This document shows positions 1 to 5,962 of a stretch of 7,661 nucleotides of DNA, piece by piece. Positions within the stretch are counted from its first letter, which is position 1. Every line of letters starts with the position of its first letter. The position numbers and the translations under genes were made by a program. This stretch comes from Actinomycetota bacterium (lineage in GTDB: Bacteria > Actinomycetota > Actinomycetes > Propionibacteriales > Propionibacteriaceae): assembly GCA_016213595.1 (NCBI GenBank), contig JACRAA010000360.1:1-7661 (forward strand), given 5' to 3'. Below the pieces are notes generated by a model. The model was not told the origin of the DNA and searched no databases. It worked only from the letters and a program-made list of their open reading frames with translations.

Positions 1-789
1 CACCGTGTCTGGGTCGAGCCGGCCAAGTACCTCCTCGGCGATGTAGTCGACGATGAGGCGGTGGTCGGCCGCGATCGCCACGGCTCTGGCGGCCGCGTCC
101 CCCCGTCCCGCCAGGGACAGGGCAGCGAGCTGCAGGATCGCCGGCCAGCCTTCAGTGGACTCGGTCAAGGCGTGCACCGCCTCGGGCGGGAGAGCGAGCC
201 CCATCCTGTCCCGGAAGAAGGAGTCTGCCTCGGGCTCGGTGAACCGAAGCTCGCCGGCGCGGAGCTCGACGATCTCACCCGCTGCCCGCATCCTCGACAG
301 GCGCAGCGGAGGGTCCTCGCGAGTGACGATGACGAGTAGCCGATCCGCCGGGAGATGCGTGACGAGCTCCTCGATGATGGCCAGGACAGAGCGGTCCCGG
401 ATGAGATGGAAGTCGTCGAGCACGAGGACGCTCGGCGCCTGCGGCTCATCGAGGAGTGCGAGCAGCACGCTGGCCATTGCGTGATGGTCGAGCGCGGCGA
501 CATGCGCGAGATCAGACGAGGGCGACCGGACCCCGCTGATCGCCGCCACCAGGTAGGGCACCATCCGGCCAGGGTCGTTGTCTGCCTCGTCCAGGGACAA
601 CCAGGCAGGGGTACGCCCGTCGGCGCCGAGCCAGTCGACGACGGCGCTGGTCTTGCCAAAGCCCGGTGGCGCCGACAGAACGACGAGCCGAGCCGACTCC
701 GTGTGGGGAAACAGTCGGACCACCCGTGGGCGTGGGACCAGTCCACGTCCGACCCGGGGGACGGACAGCTTGCTGCGGAGCAGGTTCAT
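1..789 (-). CDS. MalT/LuxR-type large ATP-binding regulator (LAL family), N-terminal 263 codons, runs off left edge
   Basis: Reading leftward from ATG at 789, the frame stays open for 263 codons to base 1, so the rest of the gene lies outside the window. The protein opens MNLLRSKLSVPRVGRGLVPR, the usual start of MalT-like regulators. A Walker A motif APPGFGKTS lies at about residues 40-48 and a Walker B motif VLVLDDFHLI at about 121-130. FTEPEA and STEGWPAILQLA follow near residues 190-225, as in the STAND-type NTPase domain of this family. Family members are usually 850-900 residues, with TPR-like sensor repeats and a C-terminal LuxR helix-turn-helix; those parts are not visible here. The start is supported by GGAGG at 795-799, six bases upstream. 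The gene is divergent from a beta-glucosidase, which suggests, but does not prove, that it responds to a sugar or sugar-derived ligand and controls that neighbour. The family is clear; the ligand is unknown. Confidence 0.88.
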   Translation of the reverse strand, partial: MNLLRSKLSVPRVGRGLVPRPRVVRLFPHTESARLVVLSAPPGFGKTSAVVDWLGADGRTPAWLSLDEADNDPGRMVPYLVAAISGVRSPSSDLAHVAALDHHAMASVLLALLDEPQAPSVLVLDDFHLIRDRSVLAIIEELVTHLPADRLLVIVTREDPPLRLSRMRAAGEIVELRAGELRFTEPEADSFFRDRMGLALPPEAVHALTESTEGWPAILQLAALSLAGRGDAAARAVAIAADHRLIVDYIAEEVLGRLDPDTV

Positions 790-856
790 CGGCACCTCCG
801 GGGGGCCCGTCCCTGGGCGCCCGCTCGATGATGCTATCGCCGGGCGCCACGAGCGG

Positions 857-926
857 ATGATGACGAGGGGATGTTGACGAGGGGATGTTGACGAGGGGAT
901 GTTGACGAGGGGATGTTCACGAGGGG
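857..926. repeat. Five tandem copies of a 14-bp unit, possible regulator-binding array
   Basis: Units start at 857, 871, 885, 899 and 913. The first is ATGATGACGAGGGG, the next three are identical (ATGTTGACGAGGGG), and the last is ATGTTCACGAGGGG. A weak sixth copy (CACGAGCGG at 848-856) precedes the array. The 14-bp period is not a multiple of three and the array sits between divergent genes, so it is unlikely to encode protein. Unit junctions create GGGGATGTTG at 867, 881 and 895, and GGGGATGTTC at 909. The first three match the E. coli MalT box GGGGATGAGG at 8 of 10 positions. Because a MalT-like gene starts 68 bp to the left, a binding array is plausible. A neutral minisatellite is the alternative. 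Confidence 0.85.
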
Positions 927-1075
927 ATCTCTCTCAGGAGCGGCACGTACGTTCTCCTGCGCTCGGAGCCGTCAAGGTCAAGGATGGACACCGTGAATGG
1001 GTCGAACAGGCCCCCGGCGACGGTGGCCCGCATTCAGGATGTGCGCCTCTTCCCAGGCGCCGTGGGGAGTGCTCG

Positions 1076-2536
1076 ATGACCAGGAGCTCCGAGCTGGCCC
1101 AGCGTGGCATCGGCCGTCGTCAGCTGCTCGGCGGCTGCCTGGCCGCGTCGTCGATGGCGGCCGTAGGGTGCACGGCGCGTGCTCCGGGTACAAGCATGCA
1201 CAGCGCCGAGGCCTCCACGACCATGCCGCGGCCCTTTCCTTCGGGCTTCGCCTGGGGAGTGGCAACCTCCGCCTTCCAGATCGAAGGCTCGCTGACCTCG
1301 GACGGGCGAACCGCCTCCATCTGGGACACCTACACCGCGGACAAGGCGCACGTCGCCGACCGCAGCAACGCGACGGTCGCCTGCGACCACTACCGTCGAT
1401 GGGAGGCAGACCTGGACCTGATGAAGCAGCTGGGGCTGGGTTCGTACCGCTTCTCCATCGCCTGGCCGCGCATCGTTCCTGCCAACGACCGACGCATCAA
1501 CAGCGCCGGCCTGGCGTTCTACGACCGCTTGGTCGACGGGCTGGTCGCCCGCGGCATCACACCCGTCGCGACGCTGTTCCACTGGGACCTCCCGCAGTAC
1601 CTGCAGGATGCCGGCGGTTGGGAGAACCGCGACTCGGCGGGCTGGTTCGCGGACTACGCACAGGCCGTGTTCGCCAAGCTGGGGGACCGGGTCGGATCCT
1701 GGGCCACCATCAACGAGACCAAGATCATCGTCCAGATGGGCTACCAGCAGGGCACCATGGCACCCGGCCAGCGGGATGCGCGAGTCAGCGGCCGCGTCAT
1801 GCATCACCTCAACCTCGCCCACGGCCGAGCGGTACAGGCATTCCGGGCGTCCGGGGCCGTGGGTCGCATCGGGCCGTGCTTCGCCGTGGCTCCCTGCTAT
1901 CCCGCCGACGCGTCGGTGCCGCCCGAAGTGGTCGACGGGATCGACCTGCAGGAGAACCGTCTCTACCTCGACCCGCTCCTGCGAGGCGGGTATCCGACCA
2001 AGCTGGACCGTCTGGACCCGGGCTTCGTGGCCGGCCTCAACAGCGCAGTCCGTCCGGAGGACGCGGCCGTGATCGCAGGGAAGGTGGACTTCGTCGGTCT
2101 GACGTACTACTCGCCGGCCATCGTGGGCTCCACCGGTCCCGTCCAGCGCTACCCGGTGGCCTCGAACCACTGGCAGCAGATCTTCCCGCAGGGGCTGTAC
2201 GACGTCCTCACTCGGCTTCACCGTGAGTACGACGACCCGTCGATCGTCGTGCTCGAGAACGGCGTGCCCGACGACAGCGGGGAGGACCCGGTCAACGACC
2301 AGCGACGGATCGAGTTCCTGCGTAGTCACCTGGTGGCGGCGCAACAGGCCGTGGCCGACGGCGCCCGGCTCACCGGGTACCACGCCTGGTCCTTGCTGGA
2401 CAACTTCGAGTGGGCGCAGGGATACACCCAGCGCTACGGCCTGGTGCGCGTCGACTTCGACACCCAGAGCCGGACACGCAAGGCCTCAGCGGCCTGGTAC
2501 GCGAAGGTCATCGCCGCCAACGCGGTGACGGTGTGA
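1076..2536 (+). CDS. GH1 beta-glucosidase, predicted Tat-exported lipoprotein
   Basis: A 486-residue glycoside hydrolase family 1 enzyme, predicted to hydrolyse beta-glucosides (or related beta-glycosides) from outside the membrane. The N-terminus has twin arginines (GRRQLLGG, R14-R15), a hydrophobic stretch and a lipobox-like AVGC with Cys32, so Tat export followed by lipidation is expected. The GH1 barrel starts near residue 54 (FPSGFAWGVATSAFQIEG, with glycone-binding Q68). It continues through YRFSIAWPRI (124-133), LFHWDLP (H169), TINE with acid/base E214, VVLENG with nucleophile E394, and WSLLDNFEWAQGY with E445/W446. The acid/base motif reads TINET where most members have T(F/L)NEP, and the nucleophile motif has VLENG instead of ITENG. 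The ATG at 1076 is chosen because GGGAG at 1065-1069 precedes it and the signal peptide starts there; an upstream in-frame ATG at 899 lies inside the tandem repeat. The methyltransferase gene begins 25 bp after its stop. Confidence 0.92.
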   Translation: MTRSSELAQRGIGRRQLLGGCLAASSMAAVGCTARAPGTSMHSAEASTTMPRPFPSGFAWGVATSAFQIEGSLTSDGRTASIWDTYTADKAHVADRSNATVACDHYRRWEADLDLMKQLGLGSYRFSIAWPRIVPANDRRINSAGLAFYDRLVDGLVARGITPVATLFHWDLPQYLQDAGGWENRDSAGWFADYAQAVFAKLGDRVGSWATINETKIIVQMGYQQGTMAPGQRDARVSGRVMHHLNLAHGRAVQAFRASGAVGRIGPCFAVAPCYPADASVPPEVVDGIDLQENRLYLDPLLRGGYPTKLDRLDPGFVAGLNSAVRPEDAAVIAGKVDFVGLTYYSPAIVGSTGPVQRYPVASNHWQQIFPQGLYDVLTRLHREYDDPSIVVLENGVPDDSGEDPVNDQRRIEFLRSHLVAAQQAVADGARLTGYHAWSLLDNFEWAQGYTQRYGLVRVDFDTQSRTRKASAAWYAKVIAANAVTV

Positions 2537-2561
2537 GGATGGTAGAGAGGGGTTCGAGGCT

Positions 2562-3397
2562 GTGTCAGTGGGGGAGAGGTCGACCCGCCCGGAGCCGTTC
2601 AGCGCGTACACGACGCCTGAGTTCTGGAACGACGAGCACATCTCGGAGCAGATGCTCGGGTTCCATCTTGATCCCACCTCCGAGCCGGCATCACGGGCTC
2701 ACGCGTTCATCGATCGTTCCGTGGAATGGCTTGTGCCGGCACTCGGTCTGGGGAAAGGGTCGCGGCTGCTCGACCTCGGATGTGGGCCCGGGCTGTACGC
2801 CAACCGGATCGCCGAGCGGGGGATCGAGGTGGTCGGCATCGACGTCTCGAGCAGGTCGCTCGACTTCGCCCGCTCCCAGGCTGTCGCCAGGTCACTGCCC
2901 GCCGCCTTCAGGCAGGGCAGCTACCTCGAGAGCGGCCTCGGCGCCGGGTACGACCGGCGATCCTGATCTACGAGGACTACTGCGCCCTCAGCCCGGCCCA
3001 GCGGGTGGTCCTGCTGTCCCGCATCCACAACGCCCTCGTACCGGGGGCTCGTCTGCTCTTTGATGTCACCGCCAGGCCGCGTTTCGGGGAGTTCCAGGAC
3101 GGCGTCGTCGTGGAACCAGACCTCATGGACGGCTTCTGGGCGGTGCCGCCCTACCTGGGTACCGAGGAGACCTGGACCTATCCCGACCGCCATCTCGTCC
3201 TGAGGCGGTACACCATCGAGACGGCCACCGATACCCGACAGTTCTGGAACTGGATGCACTGCTTGTCACCAGAGGAGGTCGGTGCGGAGCTGGCCGACGC
3301 GGGACTCAGCGCACCGGTCTTGTACGGGGATGTGGCGGGGGCACCCTTCCAGCCCGACGCTCCCACCTTCGCGGTCGTCACTCGACGAGCCCTCTGA
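2562..3397 (+). pseudogene. Class I SAM-dependent methyltransferase, interrupted by one frameshift near 2955
   Basis: Two adjacent reading frames together encode one methyltransferase. The first runs from GTG 2562 to a TGA at 2964-2966. It contains TPEFWNDEHISEQML (18-32), the SAM-binding motif I LLDLGCGPGLYA (69-80) and the acidic residue of motif II in GID (D94). The second frame resumes at about 2957 with AILIYEDYCALSP and continues through LLFDVTARP, LMDGFW, FWNWMHCLSPEEV and DVAGAPF to TGA 3395-3397. Adding one base between 2955 and 2956 (GAC CNG GCG ATC) restores a continuous 278-residue protein, with YD-L-AILIY as expected for this family. No slippery heptamer is present, so programmed frameshifting is unlikely. 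GAGAGGGG at 2545-2552 is a possible ribosome site. Its spacing behind the glycosidase suggests one transcript. The substrate is unknown. It is either a recent pseudogene or an intact gene with a sequencing error. Confidence 0.85.
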
Positions 3398-3483
3398 CTC
3401 GGAAGCCAGCGGCCGGTGGACGAGGCCGACCAGTCACATGTGAGACCCGCGAACCCTGGTAGCTGCAGTTCACCCGCACGATT

Positions 3484-3511
3484 TTGAGGTGGAGGACCCT
3501 AGGCGTATAGT
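3484..3511 (+). promoter_or_regulatory. Probable yceI promoter (-35 TTGAGG, -10 TATAGT)
   Basis: TTGAGG at 3484-3489 and TATAGT at 3506-3511 are separated by 16 bp and resemble a housekeeping sigma-70-type promoter, which would place the transcription start near 3518. The -10 is the most AT-rich hexamer in the area. GAAGGG at 3529-3534 is the likely ribosome site for the ATG at 3543. The assignment rests on consensus similarity and on the position of the overlapping palindrome. Confidence 0.6.
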
Positions 3512-3525
3512 TGAAACATCAACTA
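3508..3525. promoter_or_regulatory. Perfect 18-bp inverted repeat overlapping the yceI -10, candidate MarR-type operator
   Basis: TAGTTGA-AACA-TCAACTA has two exactly complementary 7-base arms around a 4-base centre. It starts inside the -10 hexamer and covers the predicted transcription start, where a dimeric repressor would block transcription. The length and TTGA/TCAA half-sites resemble sites bound by MarR-family winged-helix repressors, and yceI genes often sit beside marR genes. No such regulator gene is in this window, so the binding protein is an inference. Confidence 0.6.
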
Positions 3526-3542
3526 ACCGAAGGGTTCATCCT

Positions 3543-4091
3543 ATGTCCAGCCTCACTGATCTCAAGGGCAGCTACGTCATCGACGCCGCCCACTCCCGCA
3601 TCGGCTTCAGCGCCCGTCACGCCATGGTGACCAAGGTGCGCGGTGGCTTCAACGAGTTCGAGGGCTCGGCTCAGCTCGACGGCACGAACCCCCAGGCCTC
3701 GAAGGTCGACATCACGATCCAGGCTGCCAGCTTCACCAGCGGCCAGGAGATGCGCGACGGCCACGTCAAGGGCGACGACTTCCTTGCCGTCGAGGCGTAC
3801 CCGACCCTGACCTTCGCGTCGACCGACGTCAAGGTCACTGGCCCGGACTCCTTCGACCTCACGGGCGACCTGACGATCAAGGACCAGACGCACCCGATCA
3901 CGATCCCGTTCTCCTACGTCGGCACCGCGAAGGACCCCTTCGGCAACGTCCGCTCCGGGTTCGAGGGCGAGACCACGATCAACCGCAAGGACTACGGCAT
4001 CGTCTGGAACGCGGCCCTCGAGACCGGCGGCGTCCTGGTCAGCGAGAAGGTCACGCTCGACATCGAGATCTCGGCGATCCAGCAAGCGTGA
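3543..4091 (+). CDS. YceI-family lipid/isoprenoid-binding protein, cytoplasmic form
   Basis: A 182-residue protein of the YceI family, which forms a lipocalin-like beta-barrel that holds long isoprenoid or other amphiphilic molecules. Family hallmarks are visible in order: GSYVIDAAHSRIGFSARHAM (9-28), the F/Y-rich strands with VRGGFNEFEG (32-41), HVKGDDFLAVEAYPTLTF (74-91), LTGDLTIKDQTHPITIPF (106-123), and RSGFEGETTINRKDYGIVW (137-155). The length equals that of a typical single-domain YceI. There is no signal peptide, unlike E. coli YceI, so it should stay in the cytoplasm, as many actinobacterial members do. ATG 3543 is preferred over a non-ATG start at 3489, because the latter would lie upstream of the predicted transcription start. 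The gene appears monocistronic, with its own operator-bearing promoter and a strong terminator 37 bp after the stop. The physiological ligand is not known. Confidence 0.92.
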   Translation: MSSLTDLKGSYVIDAAHSRIGFSARHAMVTKVRGGFNEFEGSAQLDGTNPQASKVDITIQAASFTSGQEMRDGHVKGDDFLAVEAYPTLTFASTDVKVTGPDSFDLTGDLTIKDQTHPITIPFSYVGTAKDPFGNVRSGFEGETTINRKDYGIVWNAALETGGVLVSEKVTLDIEISAIQQA

Positions 4092-4127
4092 TCCCACAGG
4101 CCCGGCCGCTGTGAGGCCGGCCGGACG

Positions 4128-4158
4128 AACCCCCCCACCCTTCCGGGTCGGGGGGTTT
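4128..4158 (+). terminator. Intrinsic terminator hairpin after yceI
   Basis: The left arm is AACCCCCCCACCC (4128-4140), the loop is TTCC and the right arm is GGGTCGGGGGGTT (4145-4157). Twelve of thirteen positions pair, with one C-C mismatch, and a T-containing tail (TTTCGTCAT) follows. A second, shorter GC hairpin (CCGGCC 4102-4107 with GGCCGG 4115-4120) lies just upstream. Together they close the yceI transcript. The inverted repeat could also stop transcription arriving from the right. Confidence 0.85.
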
Positions 4159-4258
4159 CGTCATCCTCAGGGAACCGGGGGGGAAGCCTTCCTGCCGGTA
4201 GGAACAGGCCGCCCTGCGACGGCGGCGGTCTGTCGCGCTGCTGCCAGCGACCACCTAT

Positions 4259-4339
4259 TCATGGGGGTGCGCCTGCAGCAGGGACACCAGCTGCAGACGC
4301 TCCGTGCATGAGTCTCTGAGTGGCCACGCGCTCGCGCAA
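4259..4339 (-). CDS. Possible 26-residue mini-ORF downstream of the iron box (speculative)
   Basis: Reading leftward, GGGGAGG (4352-4346) is followed six bases later by TTG at 4339, and the frame runs 26 codons to TGA at 4261-4259. The peptide would be MRERVATQRLMHG followed by an Ala/Gly/Pro-rich tail. The ribosome site is strong and sits just below the iron-box-like sequence, so an iron-repressed leader or small peptide is conceivable. The TTG start, short length and unremarkable composition are against it. I recognise no family. Confidence 0.18.
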   Translation of the reverse strand: MRERVATQRLMHGASAAGVPAAGAPP

Positions 4340-4356
4340 CCCTTTCCTCCCCAAAC

Positions 4357-4375
4357 TTAGGCAACCTTTACCTAA
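4357..4375. promoter_or_regulatory. Orphan DtxR/IdeR-like iron box
   Basis: TTAGGCAACCTTTACCTAA is a 19-bp imperfect palindrome with exact TTAGG/CCTAA ends. Against the DtxR/IdeR consensus TTAGGTTAGGCTAACCTAA it matches 13 of 19 positions on this strand and 14 of 19 on the other. In actinobacteria such boxes overlap promoters of iron-uptake and storage genes, which are repressed by Fe-bound DtxR/IdeR. Here no iron gene lies within the flanking gene-free stretch, so its target is unclear. Confidence 0.5.
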
Positions 4376-4614
4376 TCAGGCTCGGGGGCACCGAACGCTG
4401 CAGTTGAGCACGTGGGCCTTGTCGAGCCTTGCCCCTGGATGGCCTGAAGAGAGCGGTCACGGCGCCAGTCCCGTACGGGTCGGCCCGCTGGTTGGGGTTG
4501 ATGGCTGAACTGACCACATGTCAAGGTTCCTTCCATGTCTCGTGATCGAACCACCACCTCCTGCGCGGTGCTGCGCTTGCTGGCGGTCCGGAGCGAGGTG
4601 TACTGCAACCACAA

Positions 4615-4642
4615 CCGGGCAAGGACAAAAGTCCTTGCCCGG
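4615..4642. terminator. Perfect 12-bp-stem hairpin, probable ino1 terminator
   Basis: CCGGGCAAGGAC (4615-4626), loop AAAA and GTCCTTGCCCGG (4631-4642) pair without a mismatch. It lies 140 bp beyond the ino1 stop codon. Read leftward, the loop is TTTT and the downstream bases are TTGTGGTTG, U-rich but without a proper U-tract, as is common for actinobacterial terminators. Read rightward, it could instead end a transcript starting at the iron box. Confidence 0.6.
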
Positions 4643-4781
4643 AAGGGTTTCACTAGTCAGTGAGCCATACATCAGTGTGAACCGCGGGCGTGGCGAGACC
4701 CTATATGGCTCTCACCAGATACTGCGCGCGAACCATCAACCATCCGGATCGTGCCCGGGTGAGCCTGCAACGCGGTTGGTG

Positions 4782-5879
4782 TCAGTCGTTGTGGCCGTAC
4801 TTGGTGATGTAGGCCTCGACGAGCTCGCGGGCCTCACGGTCCTCGATCTGCTTCGGCGGGTGCTTGCTGAAGAAGGCTGCCGGCTCGATGATGGCGCCCG
4901 TGAGGCCGTTGTCGAGGGCCAGTTTGCAGCAGCGGATGGAGTCGATGGCGACCCCGGCGGAGTTGGGGGAGTCCTCGACCGAGAGGCGTACCTCGAGGTT
5001 CATGGGTACGTCCCCGAAGTGGGTTGACTCGATGCGCAGGAAGCAGATCTTGTTGTCCTTCTGCCACGGGACGTAGTCGGACGGCCCGATGTGGATGTCG
5101 TCCGGCGCGATCGACTGGCCCCTGGCCTCGATCATCGAGGTCACGGCCTCGGTCTTCGAGGTCTTCTTGTCCGCCAGGCGCTCCCGCTCGAGCATGTTGA
5201 GGAAGTCTGTGTTGCCGCCGGTGTTCAGCTGGTACGTGTGGTTGATCCGCATGCCCCGATCGAGGAACAGGTTCGTCAGCGTCCGGTGCAGGATTGTCGC
5301 CCCGACCTGTGCCTTGATGTCGTCCCCGATGACCGGGAGTCCGGCATTCGCGAACTTCTGGGCCCATGCGTCGTTGGAGGCGATGAACACCGGGATGCAG
5401 TTCACGAAGCCGCAGCCCGCTTCGATGGCGGCGTTCGCATAGAACTCGGTGGCGAGCGTGGAGCCGACGGGGAGGTAGTTGACCACGATCTCGGTGCCGG
5501 CGGCCCTGAGCGCCGAAACGACGTCGACCGGCGCCTGCGCGTCGTCGACCGGGACCAGCTCGGCGGTGTACTTGTTGACGCCGTCCAACCGCGGCCCCTT
5601 CTGCACCAGCACGCCCGTCGTCGGGACTTGGGCGAACGTGGTGGTGTTGTTGGGGGCCGCGTAAATCGCCTCCGCGACGTCCTTGCCGACCTTGTCCGCG
5701 TTCACGTCGAAGGCGGCCACGATCTCGATGTCACGGATGTGGTAGCCGCCGAAGTTCGCGTGCATGAGACCGGGGATCGACTCGTCGTCGCCTGCGTCCT
5801 TGTAGTACTCGATGCCCTGGATCAGGGACGACGCGCAGTTCCCTACGCCAACAACGGCAAGCTTGATCTTGCGGTCCAC
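4782..5879 (-). CDS. ino1: Inositol-1-phosphate synthase (myo-inositol-3-phosphate synthase)
   Basis: A 365-residue NAD-dependent lyase/isomerase (EC 5.5.1.4) that converts glucose-6-phosphate to 1D-myo-inositol 3-phosphate, the committed step to inositol, phosphatidylinositol and, in many actinobacteria, mycothiol. The Rossmann nucleotide-binding motif is VVGVGNCASSLIQG (9-22). Other family signatures are NYLPVGS (134-140), GDDIKAQVGATILHRTL (185-201), LNTGGNTDFLNM (218-229), PWQKDNK (271-277) and SPNSAGVAID (304-313). The length fits the short prokaryotic form (about 360-370 residues) rather than the roughly 510-530-residue eukaryotic form. The start is GTG at 5879, supported by GGAGGAG at 5890-5884. 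An inverted repeat lies 42-61 bp upstream of the start. A degraded inositol monophosphatase fragment, the next enzyme in the pathway, lies divergently upstream. The gene shows no damage. Confidence 0.96.
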   Translation of the reverse strand: MDRKIKLAVVGVGNCASSLIQGIEYYKDAGDDESIPGLMHANFGGYHIRDIEIVAAFDVNADKVGKDVAEAIYAAPNNTTTFAQVPTTGVLVQKGPRLDGVNKYTAELVPVDDAQAPVDVVSALRAAGTEIVVNYLPVGSTLATEFYANAAIEAGCGFVNCIPVFIASNDAWAQKFANAGLPVIGDDIKAQVGATILHRTLTNLFLDRGMRINHTYQLNTGGNTDFLNMLERERLADKKTSKTEAVTSMIEARGQSIAPDDIHIGPSDYVPWQKDNKICFLRIESTHFGDVPMNLEVRLSVEDSPNSAGVAIDSIRCCKLALDNGLTGAIIEPAAFFSKHPPKQIEDREARELVEAYITKYGHND

Positions 5880-5920
5880 GATTCTCCTCCGTCAACGCCT
5901 GGCGGCGCCCTTCTCCGAAC

Positions 5921-5940
5921 ACCTGAAAGCCCAATCAGGT
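5921..5940. promoter_or_regulatory. Inverted repeat upstream of ino1, candidate operator
   Basis: ACCTGA (5921-5926) and TCAGGT (5935-5940) are exact inverted arms around the 8-base spacer AAGCCCAA, 42-61 bp upstream of the ino1 GTG. The location fits a regulator site or a 5' leader hairpin. I could not assign a convincing -35/-10 pair here; TAACCT, read leftward just upstream, is a weak -10 candidate. Confidence 0.35.
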
Positions 5941-5962
5941 TAGGGCATCACAAGCCGTTCGC

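Larger units (their letters stand above)
4159..4781. other. Gene-free stretch between yceI and ino1
   Basis: About 620 bp with no reading frame that looks like a conserved protein on either strand. The open frames here have arginine- and proline-rich compositions typical of unselected high-GC frames. It contains an iron-box-like site (4357-4375), a perfect 12-bp-stem hairpin (4615-4642) and two short near-palindromes: TTCCTGCCGGTAGGAA at 4189-4204 (14 of 16 symmetric) and TCACTAGTCAGTGA at 4650-4663 (5-base arms). No tRNA or rRNA was recognised. It may hold a small RNA or be the scar of lost genes. Confidence 0.6.

Noticed and set aside
857..926. CRISPR array
   Set aside because: The 14-bp units abut directly with no spacers, which is a tandem repeat and not a CRISPR array.
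935..959. CAGGAG/CTCCTG inverted arms and the ACGTACGT palindrome upstream of GH1
   Set aside because: The arms are short, the two symmetries do not share a centre, and there is no match to a known sugar-repressor operator such as CebR's TGGGAGCGCTCCCA.
899..1075. Upstream in-frame ATG at 899 extending the GH1 protein by 59 residues
   Set aside because: It lies inside the tandem repeat, has no clear ribosome site, and would bury the Tat signal peptide. ATG 1076 has GGGAG at proper spacing and starts the signal.
1034..2383. 449-codon open frame antisense to the GH1 gene
   Set aside because: It is complementary to a gene with full GH1 motifs; its composition is that of a high-GC shadow frame and no family is recognisable.
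2952..2966. Programmed ribosomal frameshift in the methyltransferase
   Set aside because: There is no slippery heptamer at the junction and I saw no stimulatory structure; a single missing base is simpler.
3434..3443. TCACATGTGA palindrome upstream of yceI
   Set aside because: Ten bases of symmetry are expected by chance at this scale, and it lies upstream of the -35 with no other support.
4535..4560. tRNA T-loop-like GGTTCGATCA on the minus strand
   Set aside because: The flanking bases cannot form a T stem and no acceptor or anticodon arms are present.
4697..4715. CCTATATGG flanked by GAG and CTC
   Set aside because: It resembles a eukaryotic CArG box only by coincidence; no bacterial meaning could be supported.
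4518..5027. 169-codon plus-strand open frame spanning the hairpin and the 3' part of ino1
   Set aside because: No ribosome site or recognisable motif; half of it is antisense to ino1.
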